Assembly: GCA_039111635.1 (NCBI GenBank)
Contig: JBCAQO010000004.1
Location: 558,001-622,000, forward strand
Reading direction: 5' to 3'
Length of the DNA: 64,000 nt
From: Heterobasidion occidentale
Lineage: Eukaryota > Basidiomycota > Agaricomycetes > Russulales > Bondarzewiaceae
Each line of letters begins with the position of its first letter. Within the stretch, counting starts at the first letter, position 1. This document shows, one piece after another, positions 11,290 to 23,466 of the stretch. The position numbers and the translations under genes were made by a program. The notes below the pieces were generated by a model. The model saw nothing but the letters and a program-made list of their open reading frames with translations. It was not told the DNA's origin and searched no databases.

Positions 11290-12255
11290 GCCCTTGAGGG
11301 AGCGGACTTTGAACGACCGGCTGTGTCGTGCACCGCGATCTCCCCCAGATCCCCGGGAGCGTTCTCCCACTCCACCGCACCCACCGCATCCCTTCCGCCT
11401 CCGTGGTCTCCATCGACGACAACCCTCCCAGAGCACCGACACCGTCTGGATAGACGCTGCGCCGTTTCCAGAGCCCGCGCGACATAGACGCTGCGTCCTC
11501 GACCCCTCCAGCCATCCATGGGGTCGCTCATCGACGCCCGCCATCGTCCCCGTCCTTGACACGCGACGCCCGCAAATCTCAGGCGCCGTCAATGTTGCCT
11601 TAGGCGAGTCAGTCAATCAGTCAGTCTAGCTAGCCGGCACGTCGCTCGCAGTACAACACAAGTACAGCACAAGTGCTCGGGCGCAGCAGGTGAAACGAGC
11701 CGCCTGCGGCCCCGACTGCTCATTCGCGCGGTGGGGGTTCGCTCTGCCTCGCCTCGCCTCGACCGTCTGGGGCTCGCGCGGAGCCACGTCGTGGGCTGCG
11801 GTGCTGCGGATACGCTGCGCGCACGCGACACGCTCGCCCCTCGCGCGCTGCTCCGATGTACAAATGCACAATGCCTGCTCTCGCCGTTGCGCGCTACGAG
11901 CCTTTCGCCCGCGTGCCGGCGATAGGGTCCTTCCCTGACTTGAGAGATTTCGTTGATTGGTCGGCAGGGCGCGTGCGACAGGCGATGCGACGCAGTGGAA
12001 CGTCTCGATTCACTGGTAGCAGTTTTCCGGAGGGACGAGGATGCGGTAGTTGAGCTCTGCCGCTTCGTGCGTATTGCCTGTGGACCTCTAGCACGCGCCT
12101 GGAAACAATTGGCGACGCGGCGTCGGCGCAATTGAACGAACGCTACCGCTGTGCTGTGCATTCGGTGATGATCCAGACAAACAAACGAGTTGCACACCGC
12201 ACACGCATCCAGTCACTCAGTGATTCACTCAGTCTCTCAGATATTCAACGCCTAG
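11290..12255 (-). repeat. S block of repeat unit A
   Basis: Homologous to 6080-7205. It includes 'ctgctcattcgcgcggtggg', 'tcgaccgtctggggctcgcgcgg' and an end rich in agtcactcagt-type repeats. The two S blocks differ by many indels. No supported coding frame. Confidence 0.65.
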
Positions 12256-13440
12256 ATAGATGAATGCAGCACTTTATATTGATTGTGTCCCCCCAACTCA
12301 AAAATCATTATAACAAAAAAAGAAAGCAACCGCTCCGTACGAGATCAGCTTGCCCGCGTGCATTGACCTCCGCACCCGTCTCTCACCCGCGGACGAAGCC
12401 ACACGACGCCCGCCGCGCACCCTGCCTTTTCCCGTCGTCCAAGCTAACTGCGAATCGCACATCCAGCCGCATTACCCCGTTCTCTTGAATCATACGCGAC
12501 AACGTACTAGATGCAAGCTCACTCGCTCCGTGTCCGACCCCCGCACGTCCATGGGTCCATCCGACTAGCACTGCTCTATGCGTCCGATAGGCTCTTCGTG
12601 GATAGACGGATCGACTTGCGTTCACGGCTGGAAAAACACGGTCCACCAACCCGCCGTGCAGCGTGCGCGCGCGCACTGGACTGTACCGCCACACGTACGG
12701 CAGCCTGGTTCAAGTCCTAAGCTGCGTCGCGCAGAATGCATAGCCGCAGACGACGATGCGCGGAGAGGCCGTCAAGCGCTCTCCGTCGAGTGGCAGAATG
12801 TGCGGCTCAGGCGATGCCGCGCCGCGTGCCAAGGGGCCGCCTATGTGCGTGGACTGCGCGGTGCAGACGCCATAGAGAGCAGTCGCCGCAGGCGGTGGAG
12901 GGGCGCGCGCCGGCGTGACTTCGGCTGGATAGTCCGTGTGGCATGGTGGCGGCGAGGAGGGCCCTGTAGAAGGAGAGAACATGCAGGGTGGGAGAAACGC
13001 CCCCGGCGGACGAGCCATTGGCACCGCCGTATCTGCCGACTCCAAGGCGGTGGACGCGCGGCGCGCGGCCATATGGAGGAACGGGCGTCGTATCACGCTC
13101 CAGCATCGCCGTCCTTGCATGATGCGCACTGAGATGGTGGATAGACGCGCCGTTGCACTGTTCATCGCAGGCTGAGGGGCGGGCGGCGCGGGCGCCGTGC
13201 GATCCCAGCGAGTGAGAGGGAGGGGGCCGACATCAGATCCTCTGGCCATCTGTCTCTTCGATCCACGCGTCCCGCATCTGCCACACCGCCTCCAGGGACA
13301 GGCGCGCGGGCACCAGAGCGGCGCATTGCAGTCCTAAAGACGCGTCGAAGGGCTGAATAGATCCTCTTCACGTCTGTCTCGTCGCTGCGAGTGTCCAGGG
13401 TCCGTCAAGAGTCTGCGCAACGCACTGTGCTAGTTGAGCG
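12256..13440 (-). repeat. R block of repeat unit A
   Basis: The best-preserved R block; it is the closest match to the inverted fragment at 1-800 and also matches 7206-8330 and 9270-10320. Shared sequence includes 'cgcccgccgcgcaccctg', 'gcgcagaatgcatagccg' and 'gaacatgcagggtgggaga'. Minus-strand fragments (for example VHRLGVGRYGGAN) resemble those of the other copies. Confidence 0.7.
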
Positions 13441-13612
13441 CGGGTGATCTTCCGGGATTCCGGAGTCCAATGGCTCTGCTACCCATGTCTGGATAACCAG
13501 GTCACTACAATAATCGACCAGTGAGTAGAAGACTGGCTATCTAGAAGACATCACTTACGCTGATTGGGAATGTCGCCGACCTCCCAGGCTCTGGAGCTGC
13601 GGTCCCGTTGGT

Positions 13613-13780
13613 TCACTCTACTGTGAGGCAGTAGTCCCGCGTTCGCGGAGAAATAATGTCTGTGCTCGCTTGTTCGTGGGACGGCGCTGTTCCCACACGC
13701 GTGCGGGGCTGCAGGACGTGAAGGTGAGCGACGGCACAGCGCGAGGCATCGACGGACGGACGTACGTTGGGTAAGACCAT
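13613..13780 (-). CDS. QASTDI-family short gene 3, about 36 aa
   Basis: Exon 1 is 13780-13766 (15 nt), the intron is 13765-13709 (57 nt, GTACGT...CTGCAG) and exon 2 is 13708-13613 ending in TGA. The spliced frame reads MVLPN then PRTRVG...EQASTDIISPRT. It is also open without splicing, giving a 55-aa alternative. The conserved second intron is near 13558-13508. Intron length is identical in the three sister loci although sequence differs, which suggests constraint or recent copying. Product function is unknown. Confidence 0.5.
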   Translation of the reverse strand: MVLPNVRPSVDASRCAVAHLHVLQPRTRVGTAPSHEQASTDIISPRTRDYCLTVE

Positions 13781-13883
13781 CGACGCACAATGTCGATGTG
13801 GGCGGTTTTGGTAAGATAGGTGGTGAATGGATGAAGATTGGAGGGATGCAAGTGCTGTGAGAGAGACGGGGATCGCAGGGGGG

Positions 13884-13973
13884 TATTTATACGATGCTCG
13901 AGGGCCAAGCTCGCCACACGAATAAGCGATGCGCGCCGCATTGTGGACTCTTATGCCACATGCTTTTGTCCAC
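13884..13973 (-). promoter_or_regulatory. Promoter of QASTDI gene 3
   Basis: The inverted repeat GTGGAC...GTCCAC (13943-13973) has the ATGTGGCAT core; TATAAATA is at 13891-13884, about 104 nt before the ATG. This is followed by a CT-rich leader, typical of strongly expressed fungal genes. Confidence 0.6.
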
Positions 13974-15602
13974 CCACTCCAAGGCACGTTCAGCGGGCCG
14001 CGGCGCATGGGACAGGCTCCACACAGCTTGGCTGCTGCTTGCCCCGCCCTCGCTAATTTTCCTGGGGAAGGCTTTGGAACAGCTCATATGCTGCAGAGCT
14101 CGAAGCATCATGCCAGCGAAGGGCAAGCCCTGCTGTAGTATGCCGCCGAGATATGCGGCTGTCGATGTTCGAGTGCTGTACATAAGCCCTCCTACGGCGC
14201 GTATCTGCTTTGCAGCTGCGCGAGTACGCGTCGTGCCCACTCCGCGGACTCCAGAGCGTTCGTGGAGCGGGATCTGAGTCCAGTTTTGACGTGGCGCTGC
14301 AGTGGGCAGCGTTGCGCTGGAAGCTCGGCTTTGTCCGGCGGCACTCGCCGCGGCCTCTTTCGCAGCTCAGTACGACGCTGTCGACGTCCGCAAACTTGTC
14401 AGTTCCACCACGCGGATGAGCATGGCGACATTGACCCGCCATTGAGCGAAGGACTGGGGGTTAGTGGTGTTGAGACGGGACTGACGCGGGCGCGCCTTCA
14501 CTGTGCCACGCTCATAGTGCGTTGTATGCGTCTGATGGCTTTCTGTCTTACGCGCTCCTTCCAGTTTCACTCGCAAGATAATGCAATAACAAAAGCAATA
14601 TATAAATATATTGCAAATCCCCACCCCCATTGATGATATTGTAAAGAGACCCTCGCTATCATACCTGCCACTCGGTCCACCTTGTCTCCTCCCGCCCGCA
14701 CACAGTGAGTCATCGCCGAAGGCGGGAAACAGTGGTGTTATTATTCTCCAGGGGAAATCGAAACCCTAGAAAACCCCTCTGTCTGCGCGTCGAGAGGCCG
14801 CATTTGGTCCGTAGAACGGACGAAGATGGCTCTAGCAATACCCCGTCGCAAATTTCCAGATCCAATGACAACGTATGTTTTGAGCTCGATAGTGCGAGAG
14901 AACTTGCGGATAGATAGATATCCCTCAGTGCCGGAACGTGCCCTAGGGGTAACGATACATTGCTGGACGAGGGCAAGTAAACGCGGGGGAAGGGTCGGGA
15001 AAGGGCGAGGCCATCACCCTCAGGACTTCGAGTGACAGACGTCGGGCGTTGTTGAACAAGCATGAGGATTCCCTTGTTCTCCGAGCTGTGAGTGCCGGAA
15101 GCCGAGTGGCACGGCGCTGAGGATCTTCTCGCTGAGTTGTTTGAAGACATCGAGTCTGCGGCAATGGACACGGTGGGAAACTCGCATGTTGTTCAATGAC
15201 CAGAATCCTCTGATCATAGCCTATCCGAAGCAGCGATCGGGTATGTCGTGACACTCAAGCAGCACAGAGCGGATCTGCGGCTCTGCACCTCGCGCTTGCA
15301 ATCCATCTCCTCTTGCGCGGCAGCCAACCACTGGTCATCCGGGGGGTGCTCTGCGTGGCTCGGTAGCCTCAGTCTGCGCACATCCATGATCAGGCTAGAA
15401 AATGCGCCAAGGGAGAGCTCGTAGGGCCCGTCATTTTCGAGGCTCATGGTCCTGTGCCATTGAAATGCGACGGATTTGGACGAAGGCTTGTTGCCAGGAT
15501 TGTGGAGGAGACGTCGTGGCATGAGCCTGAGCATCTCCGACCTTGCTGGTGGTGACATCGCATTCGAGTGAGGAGGTATGGCATCAGAGCAATGAGGGGC
15601 AA
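13974..15602. other. Mostly unassigned region upstream of unit A and around QASTDI relative 4
   Basis: 14060-14280 resembles 10985-11175 (unit flank). About 14580-14640 is AT-rich and resembles an R-block edge. Minus-strand ORFs at 14710-15171 and 15214-15680 are moderately long but show no domain; they may be downstream exons of the 15.9 kb locus. I cannot support a specific gene model. Confidence 0.35.
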
Positions 15603-15935
15603 TCAAAGACGGCGCGACGTACCTGGTGACCCTCTTCCAACTAGGATAGTGAGAAGGCGGGACCTTCGATGCGTCGACAACAGGTGCGTCAACGGGCGCA
15701 GTCGCCGGTAACGCGCAGGGTGAGTTGCTGGTGAACCTGGCGCGCAGGAAGCTTCGTTTGTGGCGTGCATCGGAGTAACGCCGTACATAATGTCTGTGCT
15801 CGCTTGTGCGCGCTCTGCATCTGCCTGCGCAGAGCCGCGGATATGTTCCACGGTCTGTGCGGTCCAGCATTGCGGCATTGATGAGTGACGATGCGATGGT
15901 AGTAGATGGAGGAGGCGTACCTTGTATGGTATCAT
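15603..15935 (-). CDS. QASTDI-family gene 4, at least 78 aa
   Basis: Exon 1 is 15935-15921 (ATG plus four codons, MIPYK), the intron is 15920-15825 (GTACGC...CGCAG) and exon 2 starts at 15824 and reads ADAERAQASTDIMYGV and on to a stop at 15603. The 15-nt first exon and the position of QASTDI just after the intron match genes 2 and 3, although the rest of the sequence is unrelated. A further GTACGT donor near 15620 suggests extra splicing into the open frame at 15214-15680. No known domain. Confidence 0.45.
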   Translation of the reverse strand: MIPYKVRLLHLLPSHRHSSMPQCWTAQTVEHIRGSAQADAERAQASTDIMYGVTPMHATNEASCAPGSPATHPARYRRLRPLTHLLSTHRRSRLLTILVGRGSPGTSRRL

Positions 15936-16029
15936 GTATACAGCGTAACGTTTGATAAATTTTGGTTCAGTGAGGATGATGGTGATACGGAGGAGGGTCG
16001 TTGCTGGCAGGAAATGGATTGCGCCCGGG

Positions 16030-16037
16030 TATTTATA
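16030..16037 (-). promoter_or_regulatory. TATA box of QASTDI gene 4
   Basis: TATAAATA on the minus strand, about 95 nt before the ATG at 15935, the same spacing as in the other family members. The sequence further upstream (16100-16125) contains an ATGTGGC-type core but not the full inverted repeat. Confidence 0.5.
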
Positions 16038-16264
16038 GGCTCGTGTTCGCCGCATGTCGCCACGATGCACTGTCGAAGCGCCCTGTCAAAGCCGCCGTTT
16101 TCAGAGCCACATGCCACGTTTATTGTTATGTCGTGTGCCACAAGAGGCGTAACTCTGTCCACTTCGAAAACGTAAAAAGAGACAAAACTTGACCACAAAA
16201 AGCCTGCATCTGTGCGGAGCGGAGTTTTTCCACCATGACATCCTGCGAGCGAGGAAAGTTATGG

Positions 16265-17442
16265 TTACAGAATGCCTCTCTTCGAGAACCAAACCTGGAG
16301 AGCGTCTGCTTGGGTGAGCCAAACGCTTCGCCCGAGATCAATCAATCGACCAAGGTACGTCGTCACAATATCATCGTAAGTGGCAATGAAATCCAGATCT
16401 GTCGCAGTCATAAACCGACCTCGTCCCTTTTCGCCGCCAAAGGTGATGTCATGCCACAGATCCTCCAATCCCTGGAGATATTGGGACTGCTTCGCGCCAT
16501 GTGGTCCTAGCCCTATGCCCTTAGCTATTGCATAGAACGTCCCGCGATTGGCATGAAGGCTGTGTGGTTTGTGTACGCAGAGAGCTTTGGAAAGATTGTC
16601 AAGCATGTGTAGAATTTGGGCCGTCAACAATTTCTCTGGGTGAGAGAGTTTTATCACGATCGTTCCTCCCGGCCGCACTGACCGTAGAGCGATGACAATC
16701 TGAGAGATGAGAAGACGATGACGATCCCATTCATCTGGGTCAGTCAGCGCAGGGGAGCGATAGGTCCGCAAGAAATGTCCATCAAGGATAACGATGTCAA
16801 AATGAGCCGCGAAGTCATCGGGCAAAGGTTGCATGGAAGTCAGCAAAAGCGGCCTGTGACCCGAATGGAGTTTGTAGTAGAGCAGATCGGCGAGGTGCAG
16901 TTCGAAGCGAGAGCTGAGTTGCTCTTCGAGAGCCATGGGATGACCGCCCTGTTCGACAGGTAGCGAGATCCCAGTGCCATGGGCACGGTGATGTTTCTGG
17001 AGAATATAGGACGTGAAGCCGCCTGGACAGCACCTTCCGGTCAAGGACCGTCAGTGTCTACACTTCGATAGAAAACCCAAAAAGCCTTACCCAAGGTCTA
17101 AGAATTCCAATCTCCCAAAGGTTGGGACAAATCGCGCCTGGACATCGAGCTCGCGGAACACCTTCTTCATCTTGTTGAACCACACCGAGTTCATGTGGTC
17201 GTCTGCCGTATCCGCGACCTGTCTCTGGCGTTTGAAGTGATCGTCTAACCCTTCCTCGTCCCAACCCTAAGCGAGGGAAGCCATACGTCAGAATCTCGAA
17301 AGGCGACTTTGATGTATCGCACCTTCTTCCTCAATGCTTTCAGCAGCTCTAGTTCGAAAACATTCTGCGTCAGAATTGCAGAGGAAAGGTCCTTCAGCAA
17401 ATATGGCTCTGGGCACTGAGGAGAGACTGGAGACGTAGCCAT
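16265..17442 (-). CDS. FtsJ-like SAM-dependent methyltransferase, 354 aa
   Basis: Exons are 17442-17323, 17266-17091 and 17033-16265; phases agree and the stop is at 16265. The SAM-binding motif EFLDLGCCPGGFTSYIL is built across the second intron and matches the DLG.APGG motif of the FtsJ/RrmJ fold. Downstream are an acidic motif (VILDGHFL) and a motif IV/VI-like PGGTIVIKLSHPE with the conserved lysine, so at least the D and K of the usual K-D-K-E set are present. FtsJ enzymes 2'-O-methylate RNA. The N-terminal 90 residues and the C-terminal 100 do not match housekeeping Mrm2, Spb1 or Trm7 in my reading, so this looks like a lineage-specific fungal member with unknown RNA substrate. The N-terminus MATSPVSPQ has no clear mitochondrial signal. 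Confidence 0.75.
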
Positions 17443-20400
17443 GATGGGAGCAGGGACTTGAAGCCCGCCTATTTGCCCTCTAGGTAGAAATAGTCCCCTG
17501 TCGTTGATGTCACGGGTCAAGGACTAACCCGTTATGCTCATTCCAGAACTCTATGGTTGATTGTACGGAGATTGAGATTGCTTCTTTCGTCTCAGCTTCA
17601 CCGAATCCAGTCTCGAGCGGCTAAGCTGTGAACTCAAAAGTTGTTGAAACCACCAACGCGACCCAGAATGAGCTGATGATATTTCGAAAAGCGTGGAATT
17701 AGCTAAGGCAACCTTTCGCAAACCAGAGCGCCTCACCTGAGAATATCATCCACTTATGTCGTTCTTCGTCATGATATGCTGGAAACTCGACTTCAGGTCA
17801 CATTGATCATGATAAGACGGATATTAGATCGATGGAACCAAATATAGTTTCCAACTATTCCACAGAAGGAACTAAGTTACTAGACCGCGGAGACGCATGG
17901 TCCGTCCCCTCCATACGCCGCGAGGATGCAGTGATTCAGAGACGTCATCGATGACTGCGCCTCCCATTATATCCTGCGGCGTATTAGGAACAATCCAAAA
18001 GGGATCGCATTCAAATCGTTCAAATCGGCGAAGTCGCAGGGAAACCTTTATGAGCATAAAGTTGTGTATCAGTCGCGTGGACCTTCGAGGCGGGACCCAC
18101 ATGATAGTAAGATAGATACCTGTTATAGACCTGTAATCACGAAGCTTGACAGAGCCTTCCTAAGGCAAGGATATTGTGTCCAAATTCTCAGCGACCAAAG
18201 TTATTGTTGTGCGTCATAGAGAAATCACAGCTAGACAAGCAGTGATCCCGTTTTCGGAGATTGCATGCAGTCGATGCCTTGATAATACGTCTCAGGATAA
18301 AAATCAACGAAGATAGAGATTGGTGGGCTGAAGAATAAGCGAGGGATGTTAGGAGATGCGACGGATCGCTTTGTGAGCATCGAAATTATCCAAGACAGGC
18401 TATACACAGCCATGGTCATTTGTAACAGGAGTTGACAATATTCGACGTCATGGAATGTCGCTTGGACAAGGAACGTGCGCAATGGACTATATCTGTAACA
18501 CGACCAAGTTACATTCTGATGATAGCCATGATAAGCATTCGAACGCACTATATATTTCGCGCGATTGACTGTATCGGGAGCAAGCCACCCGACGCATTTG
18601 GTGATCAGGGGAATAGATTGCGAGATTCCATTTTGAGTGCAGCGTCATGAATGACGAGGGAAGCGAAACGACCCAAACGTAGTGCGTGTTCTCTGTTGCA
18701 GGATTGATGAATCAAACATGACATCCTGGAAACAAACCGCAGACTAAGATGCGTGAGATTGATTAACGCTGAGAAGCGTGGACGGCTTCAATTCGCCATA
18801 CGCTCTATTAGCGCTCGTACTCTTGTGAAGATGGTGTGCTGTCGATAAAATTGCATTCAACTATCATGGGAAACCAATATCTAACATCTTCAGAGTGCCA
18901 GTTAGACTCGTGCCGTCAAAGCTAACGAATGGACAAAGAACTGAACTTCTTACCATGAGATATCATGGATGTTGCAGCAAGTGGATCAGTACTCACCTCC
19001 GCCTACAACGCGCAGCACAGTAATTCTGACAAAGCGGACAGCTACAAGTTCTGTTGTTTCCCAATCAAAGCCGTCTACGTCGAGGGATCTTTGTAGAAGC
19101 CTCAGGTGAGTGATAAATCAGGATATATCACGCCTGCAAAGCCCTGGCATATATATCTGCGTTGCCGTCGCATGCCGAGAGCGTTCTTCGTCATGTCGGC
19201 TTAGGAGGATTAAAAATCGCCACGTCATGCTGTTGATCTGTTGGAGCAAGTACTTCTTGAGCATCAGTTCAACAGCAGCATCTCCTCAAATGGCTCGATG
19301 AAGGGTTTGAGAACATACTAGCGTAGATTCGTGCACATTACCTACTAAAGACCATGTCGGAGGTTAAGGATTCGTCAACGTTGCTGCCTTCAAGGGACTG
19401 ATATTACCCGCCAAATCCCGCTTTGGGCGGATTGCCTTTGAGCTCCGTATGCTCCACACAGTGTTTTTCGGTTAGGAAAGCGGAGAGGTGAAGCATGGAA
19501 AATGGTGAGAGCGTGAGAAGCTTCATGACAATTGATGTATTTGACCCTTGTTTGGCAATCACAACCAATACGACTGATCCGCTCGTCCAGAGCTCAGCGC
19601 TCGGCACTCAGCAGCGGTTTGACAAACGCGTCGACTCGAGTGATGACTGCTGGAACGCACGAAACCATATTGATGTTGGAAAGTTGATGCTAGAGTTCTT
19701 TCGGGTGTATAACACACGCAGCATTGGTCCGATTAGAACTGCAACATAAGACTATTTCGATACGATGAAGATATCATCATTTCATTCATCCCACCCCATA
19801 AAAAAAATTCCACTCGATCATGAATACTGTACAAATGACTCCTCGTTGGACGAAGATCGAGTTTCAAAGCTCTCTGATCAGGCTTCTCACGTCGCCGCCT
19901 CTCTCAAACCAAATCTCTCAGCAGTGGTCCCTAGAACAGGAAGGCCTTCTCTAGATGCGCGCATCGGGCATAAGCAGGGATGAGAAAAGCTCCTATGTGC
20001 GAGGGCAGGGATGAAGGATCAAAAGGGCGATACGTGTTAGAGAAATGCAAAGTCAAGTAGGGTCAGACGACTATCCTACAATAAAGAAAGAAAAGATGAG
20101 CGAAGGGTCAACGAGAAAAGTCAGAAGATGTCCTTACGTCACTGGGTACCTCACATGGCTTCTACACAGCGACATAGTGATACGGATCCACTAGCTTGCC
20201 TGACTGTCGATTGAGCGGTGAGGAGGGATTCCTCGATGGAATTGGCGGCAATGCCGACCTCAGAGATAAGAATGAGGCCAGGCTTGATGCCGAGGAGGAG
20301 CGGGAAGGATGAAGAGGAATAATTCTTAAATCTGAAGTTGAAAAAAACCATGGTAATGAGAAGCTGCACAAGAGAAGGAGACAACTTACGAACCTTTTTG

Positions 20401-20447
20401 ATTGGGCCATCGAGCCTCATCGGTGGGACAGTATCAGAGTACTGCAA

Positions 20448-20520
20448 GTGCGCACGCGAAAGGTAGGTGTGTGGATAAATTCGCGTGCGCAAGAAAACTA
20501 GGTGTGTGTATAAATCCGCC
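20448..20520. repeat. Imperfect 37-bp tandem duplication
   Basis: Two adjacent units both start with GTGCGCA and share 'taggtgtgtg.ataaat'. Each unit contains an ATAAAT, so it could affect a promoter, but no gene is firmly placed next to it. Confidence 0.6.
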
Positions 20521-21364
20521 AGCGGTGGCATGCTCAGGCGGCTGTCGAGAGAGTGTCTGATGAGCAATAAGGAGTATATAGAAGGTCAAAAGCAAGCAAA
20601 CCTTGATCCGTAATATTGCAAGTGAGATGGTGAAAAAACGACGATGCATATACATGAAGAGTGTTGGGAGGGAGGAGAGCTTCGGGGAAGGCATTTATGC
20701 AGTCGAGGGTCGCCACGTGAAACGAGTATGTCCCAGATCGGGATGTGGTTTTATGGCGCTTTTGTCGCTACCTTAGTCAAAGCGCAAGTCAAAGGTGGAC
20801 AGAGCTTGAGAGTGTGCCACACGAGCTCCACCGCGTAGGACTTCTATCAAAAACATATAGACTTTTGATGAGTGGTCAGGTTTCACAGACGGAAGCTGGT
20901 CGATAACATATGAATACCAGTCCCTGGAGTGAACAAACGAAACAGCGCGCACCCTTTTATCTGCGTCCGTGGGTGTAGATGCGATCAGCAAATGCCTGAA
21001 CCCTATAAGGCTGGCTCACCTCAGGTTCCATGTCGAGAAAGACATTGATTTAGACAGACGCGATATCGTGATAAGTCGCTCGCGATTTTTAAACAGGCAA
21101 AGAGGACGAACATCGCCGGTATATGTTCCGGTCAACGAACGACGCGTCGACGACGTCGCGACTGGATGCTTTCCAAATGAGCAAAAAGCTTACAAATGTG
21201 GACGTCGCTTTTGGACCGTCCACTGTCGCTTCCCAGCTCCTCTCACCCCCGAGCACTCCATTCTTCTCATAGTCGCTTGAGCTTAACGCATATACTGGGT
21301 TTCAAAGTCGTCGTCATTCTGGCGGCATTGAATTCGAAGCGGGCATGGACATGCAACGTGCAGG

Positions 21365-21420
21365 GCGTTCAGAAACATAACGCGTTCAGAAACATAGCGC
21401 GTTCAGAAACATAGCGCGTT
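21365..21420. repeat. 17-bp tandem repeat, three full copies and a partial
   Basis: The unit is gcgttcagaaacatarc, at 21365-21381, 21382-21398 and 21399-21415, followed by gcgtt. It is nearly perfect, so it is recent or unstable. No coding role is evident. Confidence 0.85.
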
Positions 21421-21618
21421 GTCGACTTGGGTGGACCTGGCAGCTCGGTGAGTGGCAACATCACGGCGCCAGGGATACAATTGACACTTACTTTTCCAAG
21501 TCCGAAGGTTGGGCCACTGGGAAAGTAGAAAGCCATCTTCTTGAGTTCGAATCACCGTCCATCGCACGCCGCCTCCAACACAAATCCTCAACTTCCCATA
21601 TCGATCAGATCGACCACC

Positions 21619-22678
21619 ATGATGTCCTCTGTCCCGAAGACTTCCCAATGCTCCTGTACTTTTTGTTTTAAGAAAGCGAAGCATAGCAATAAACTTTTGC
21701 GATGCAGTGGTGAGCCACTGAGTGCCTCGTTGATGTCATTCTCAATACTAAATTGGGTCAAAGGTTGCCACTTAATGTACTACTGTGTTAGTGACCTTCG
21801 CTCTCACGCTCGAAATAGAGCTAACCGACCCATTCTGTAGAGCAAAACATGTCAAGAAAGCCATTGGCCAGTGCACAAAGACCTCTGCAAGAGCCTGCGG
21901 CGGACTTTGGCGCCCGATGGCCCTCTCTCGTTGATAGAACCCTTGTCTGGCAAGCGCAAGCTAGACATTTTGAACGATCTTCGTTTGTGGCGTACGGTAA
22001 GTATCAGATTTGTATGTGCTACGCATGAGCGTTCCCATTGATTCTCTTTCTTGTATATGTCAGACGCATCAGGACGCCCTCACCTTCGTCACTATTCAAG
22101 CCTTGCAGTTAGATATCTTCCCCGAGCGTGCCAAAGATCAGTTTCTCGAAATTGACCTCGAGTACGCATCGGACCAATCGCGCGACAAGTTCATCGTCAA
22201 ATCCGGGCGCATTCACACTGATGTTCCTGCTGAGGAAATGCTCTACAAGAATCCTCCTAGAACAACAGATGACGGTCCTGCTGATGGCACGGCGATAGTG
22301 GCAAACCTCAGTGTTTCGTGTGGCGGTGTGTCCAGTGCGATAGGGATAGTGATGGGAGCTAGTTTTGTCCCTCGAGTGTCTGCGACGAATTGGCTTGATA
22401 TTTTGAAAAAGGTGACGTCTCAAGAAGAAAGCATTCACACCTTCAAAGACATATTGGGCGCAGTGCGTCCATATCACAACAGCCGTATGAGTAATGATCC
22501 GTCACTCTGTGAGTGCAAGTGCACGTCTCTCTGTAATTGAAGAAGTTTTTATACTTTTTGGACAGACCTTCTCGCGAAACTAGCCCGCGATGTGATAATA
22601 GGGGACGTGTATTCCTCTAGTGATCCAACTTTCCATACGACCGTTTTCATGGCGCTCTCAACTCCGGGTTCTGGCTAG
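21619..22678 (+). CDS. MYND zinc-finger protein, five exons, 275 aa
   Basis: Exons are 21619-21709, 21764-21786, 21841-21996, 22064-22508 and 22566-22678, with all phases consistent and a TAG stop. The first three exons assemble a complete MYND finger: CTFCFKKAK, then RCSGCHLMYYCSKTCQ, then HWPVHKDLC, giving the C4-C2HC arrangement. A 23-nt second exon carries the central cysteines. MYND fingers usually mediate protein-protein contacts with proline-rich partners. The 200-residue remainder is unrecognised and resembles the many lineage-specific MYND proteins of Agaricomycetes. A second ATG directly follows the first. The LINE at 22820 lies only about 130 bp after the stop, so the insertion may affect the gene's 3' end. 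Confidence 0.8.
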
Positions 22679-22806
22679 TCTTCGTCAATTCACATATATC
22701 CGTTGCAGTGTTCCACTTGTAAGCATCCAATTCTTCATTCACAATCAAGGTGGCTGATGGACCCATCAGAATTCATCAAGCGAAGGTGTGCGTGATCGTG
22801 ATGTAT

Positions 22807-22819
22807 CATATACATGTAT
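22807..22819. repeat. Target-site duplication, left copy
   Basis: catatacatgtat, matching 29614-29626. It lies just outside the poly(T) (poly(A) on the minus strand) end of the LINE. The last base could belong to the poly(T) run, so the duplication is 12-13 bp. Confidence 0.85.
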
Positions 22820-23466
22820 TTTTTTTTTTTTTTTTTTTTTGAATCCAGTTTATTGTCCAGGCAGGGTAGCAGAACCCTATGTCAGACATTTGAATACATG
22901 GAACTCGTAATACTACTTTCTTCAGTCCCGACCTGCCTCTGAACCGGCAACTATCGTCTGATGTGAAAGTGTCGGAGTTTTGGCAATACGAGGGAATGTG
23001 TAGTGTAGGCTCGGTCGTGTATGATGCTTGCCCGCTTGCACGGGCATGCACGAATAAGAGATGTGAGACCTATGGGTTAACGAAAAGACGCCTTGGGGAG
23101 GAGGGGATAGGGTGGGGGGAAGTGGGAAGGTGAAATGGCGTGTCGATGGGGAGGTATGAGTAAGAGTCGCAAAGATTGCGCGACGTGAGACCGGACCTCT
23201 CGAGGCTTCTTCTTCTCCCGCTTCAAACAGCTCTGCCTACCCTCTGCCGCTCTCACTAATCCACCTGCAACCTAACCGGATCTACACACGCACCGCGGAG
23301 AGCTGTGTCCGCGCAAACGTACTTTATTCGAGCGAGGCGAGGGGAATGTAGAGGAATTCGACGATAGTATCGACATGAGAATATGACCGTATGACAACTG
23401 GAGTGAAGTGTCGGATGAAGCGAGTTGACGCCCTGCAAATATCTGACAGTATCATGGACGAAAGGA

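Larger units (their letters stand above)
17443..21618. other. AT-richer region with no supportable gene
   Basis: Several 60-140 aa ORFs with hydrophobic stretches occur on the minus strand (18231-18548, 20151-20567, 20434-20694) and could be exons of decayed membrane-protein genes, but I find no consistent splice model or domain. Two local tandem repeats are listed separately. The segment may be a graveyard of old family members. Confidence 0.35.

Noticed and set aside
6080..14320. Interpretation of the R blocks as protein-coding genes
   Set aside because: Shared minus-strand fragments exist, but frames are disrupted differently in each copy and none gives a consistent protein.
21530..21560. 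A tRNA B-box-like string (gagttcgaatcac)
   Set aside because: No A box or cloverleaf upstream or downstream.
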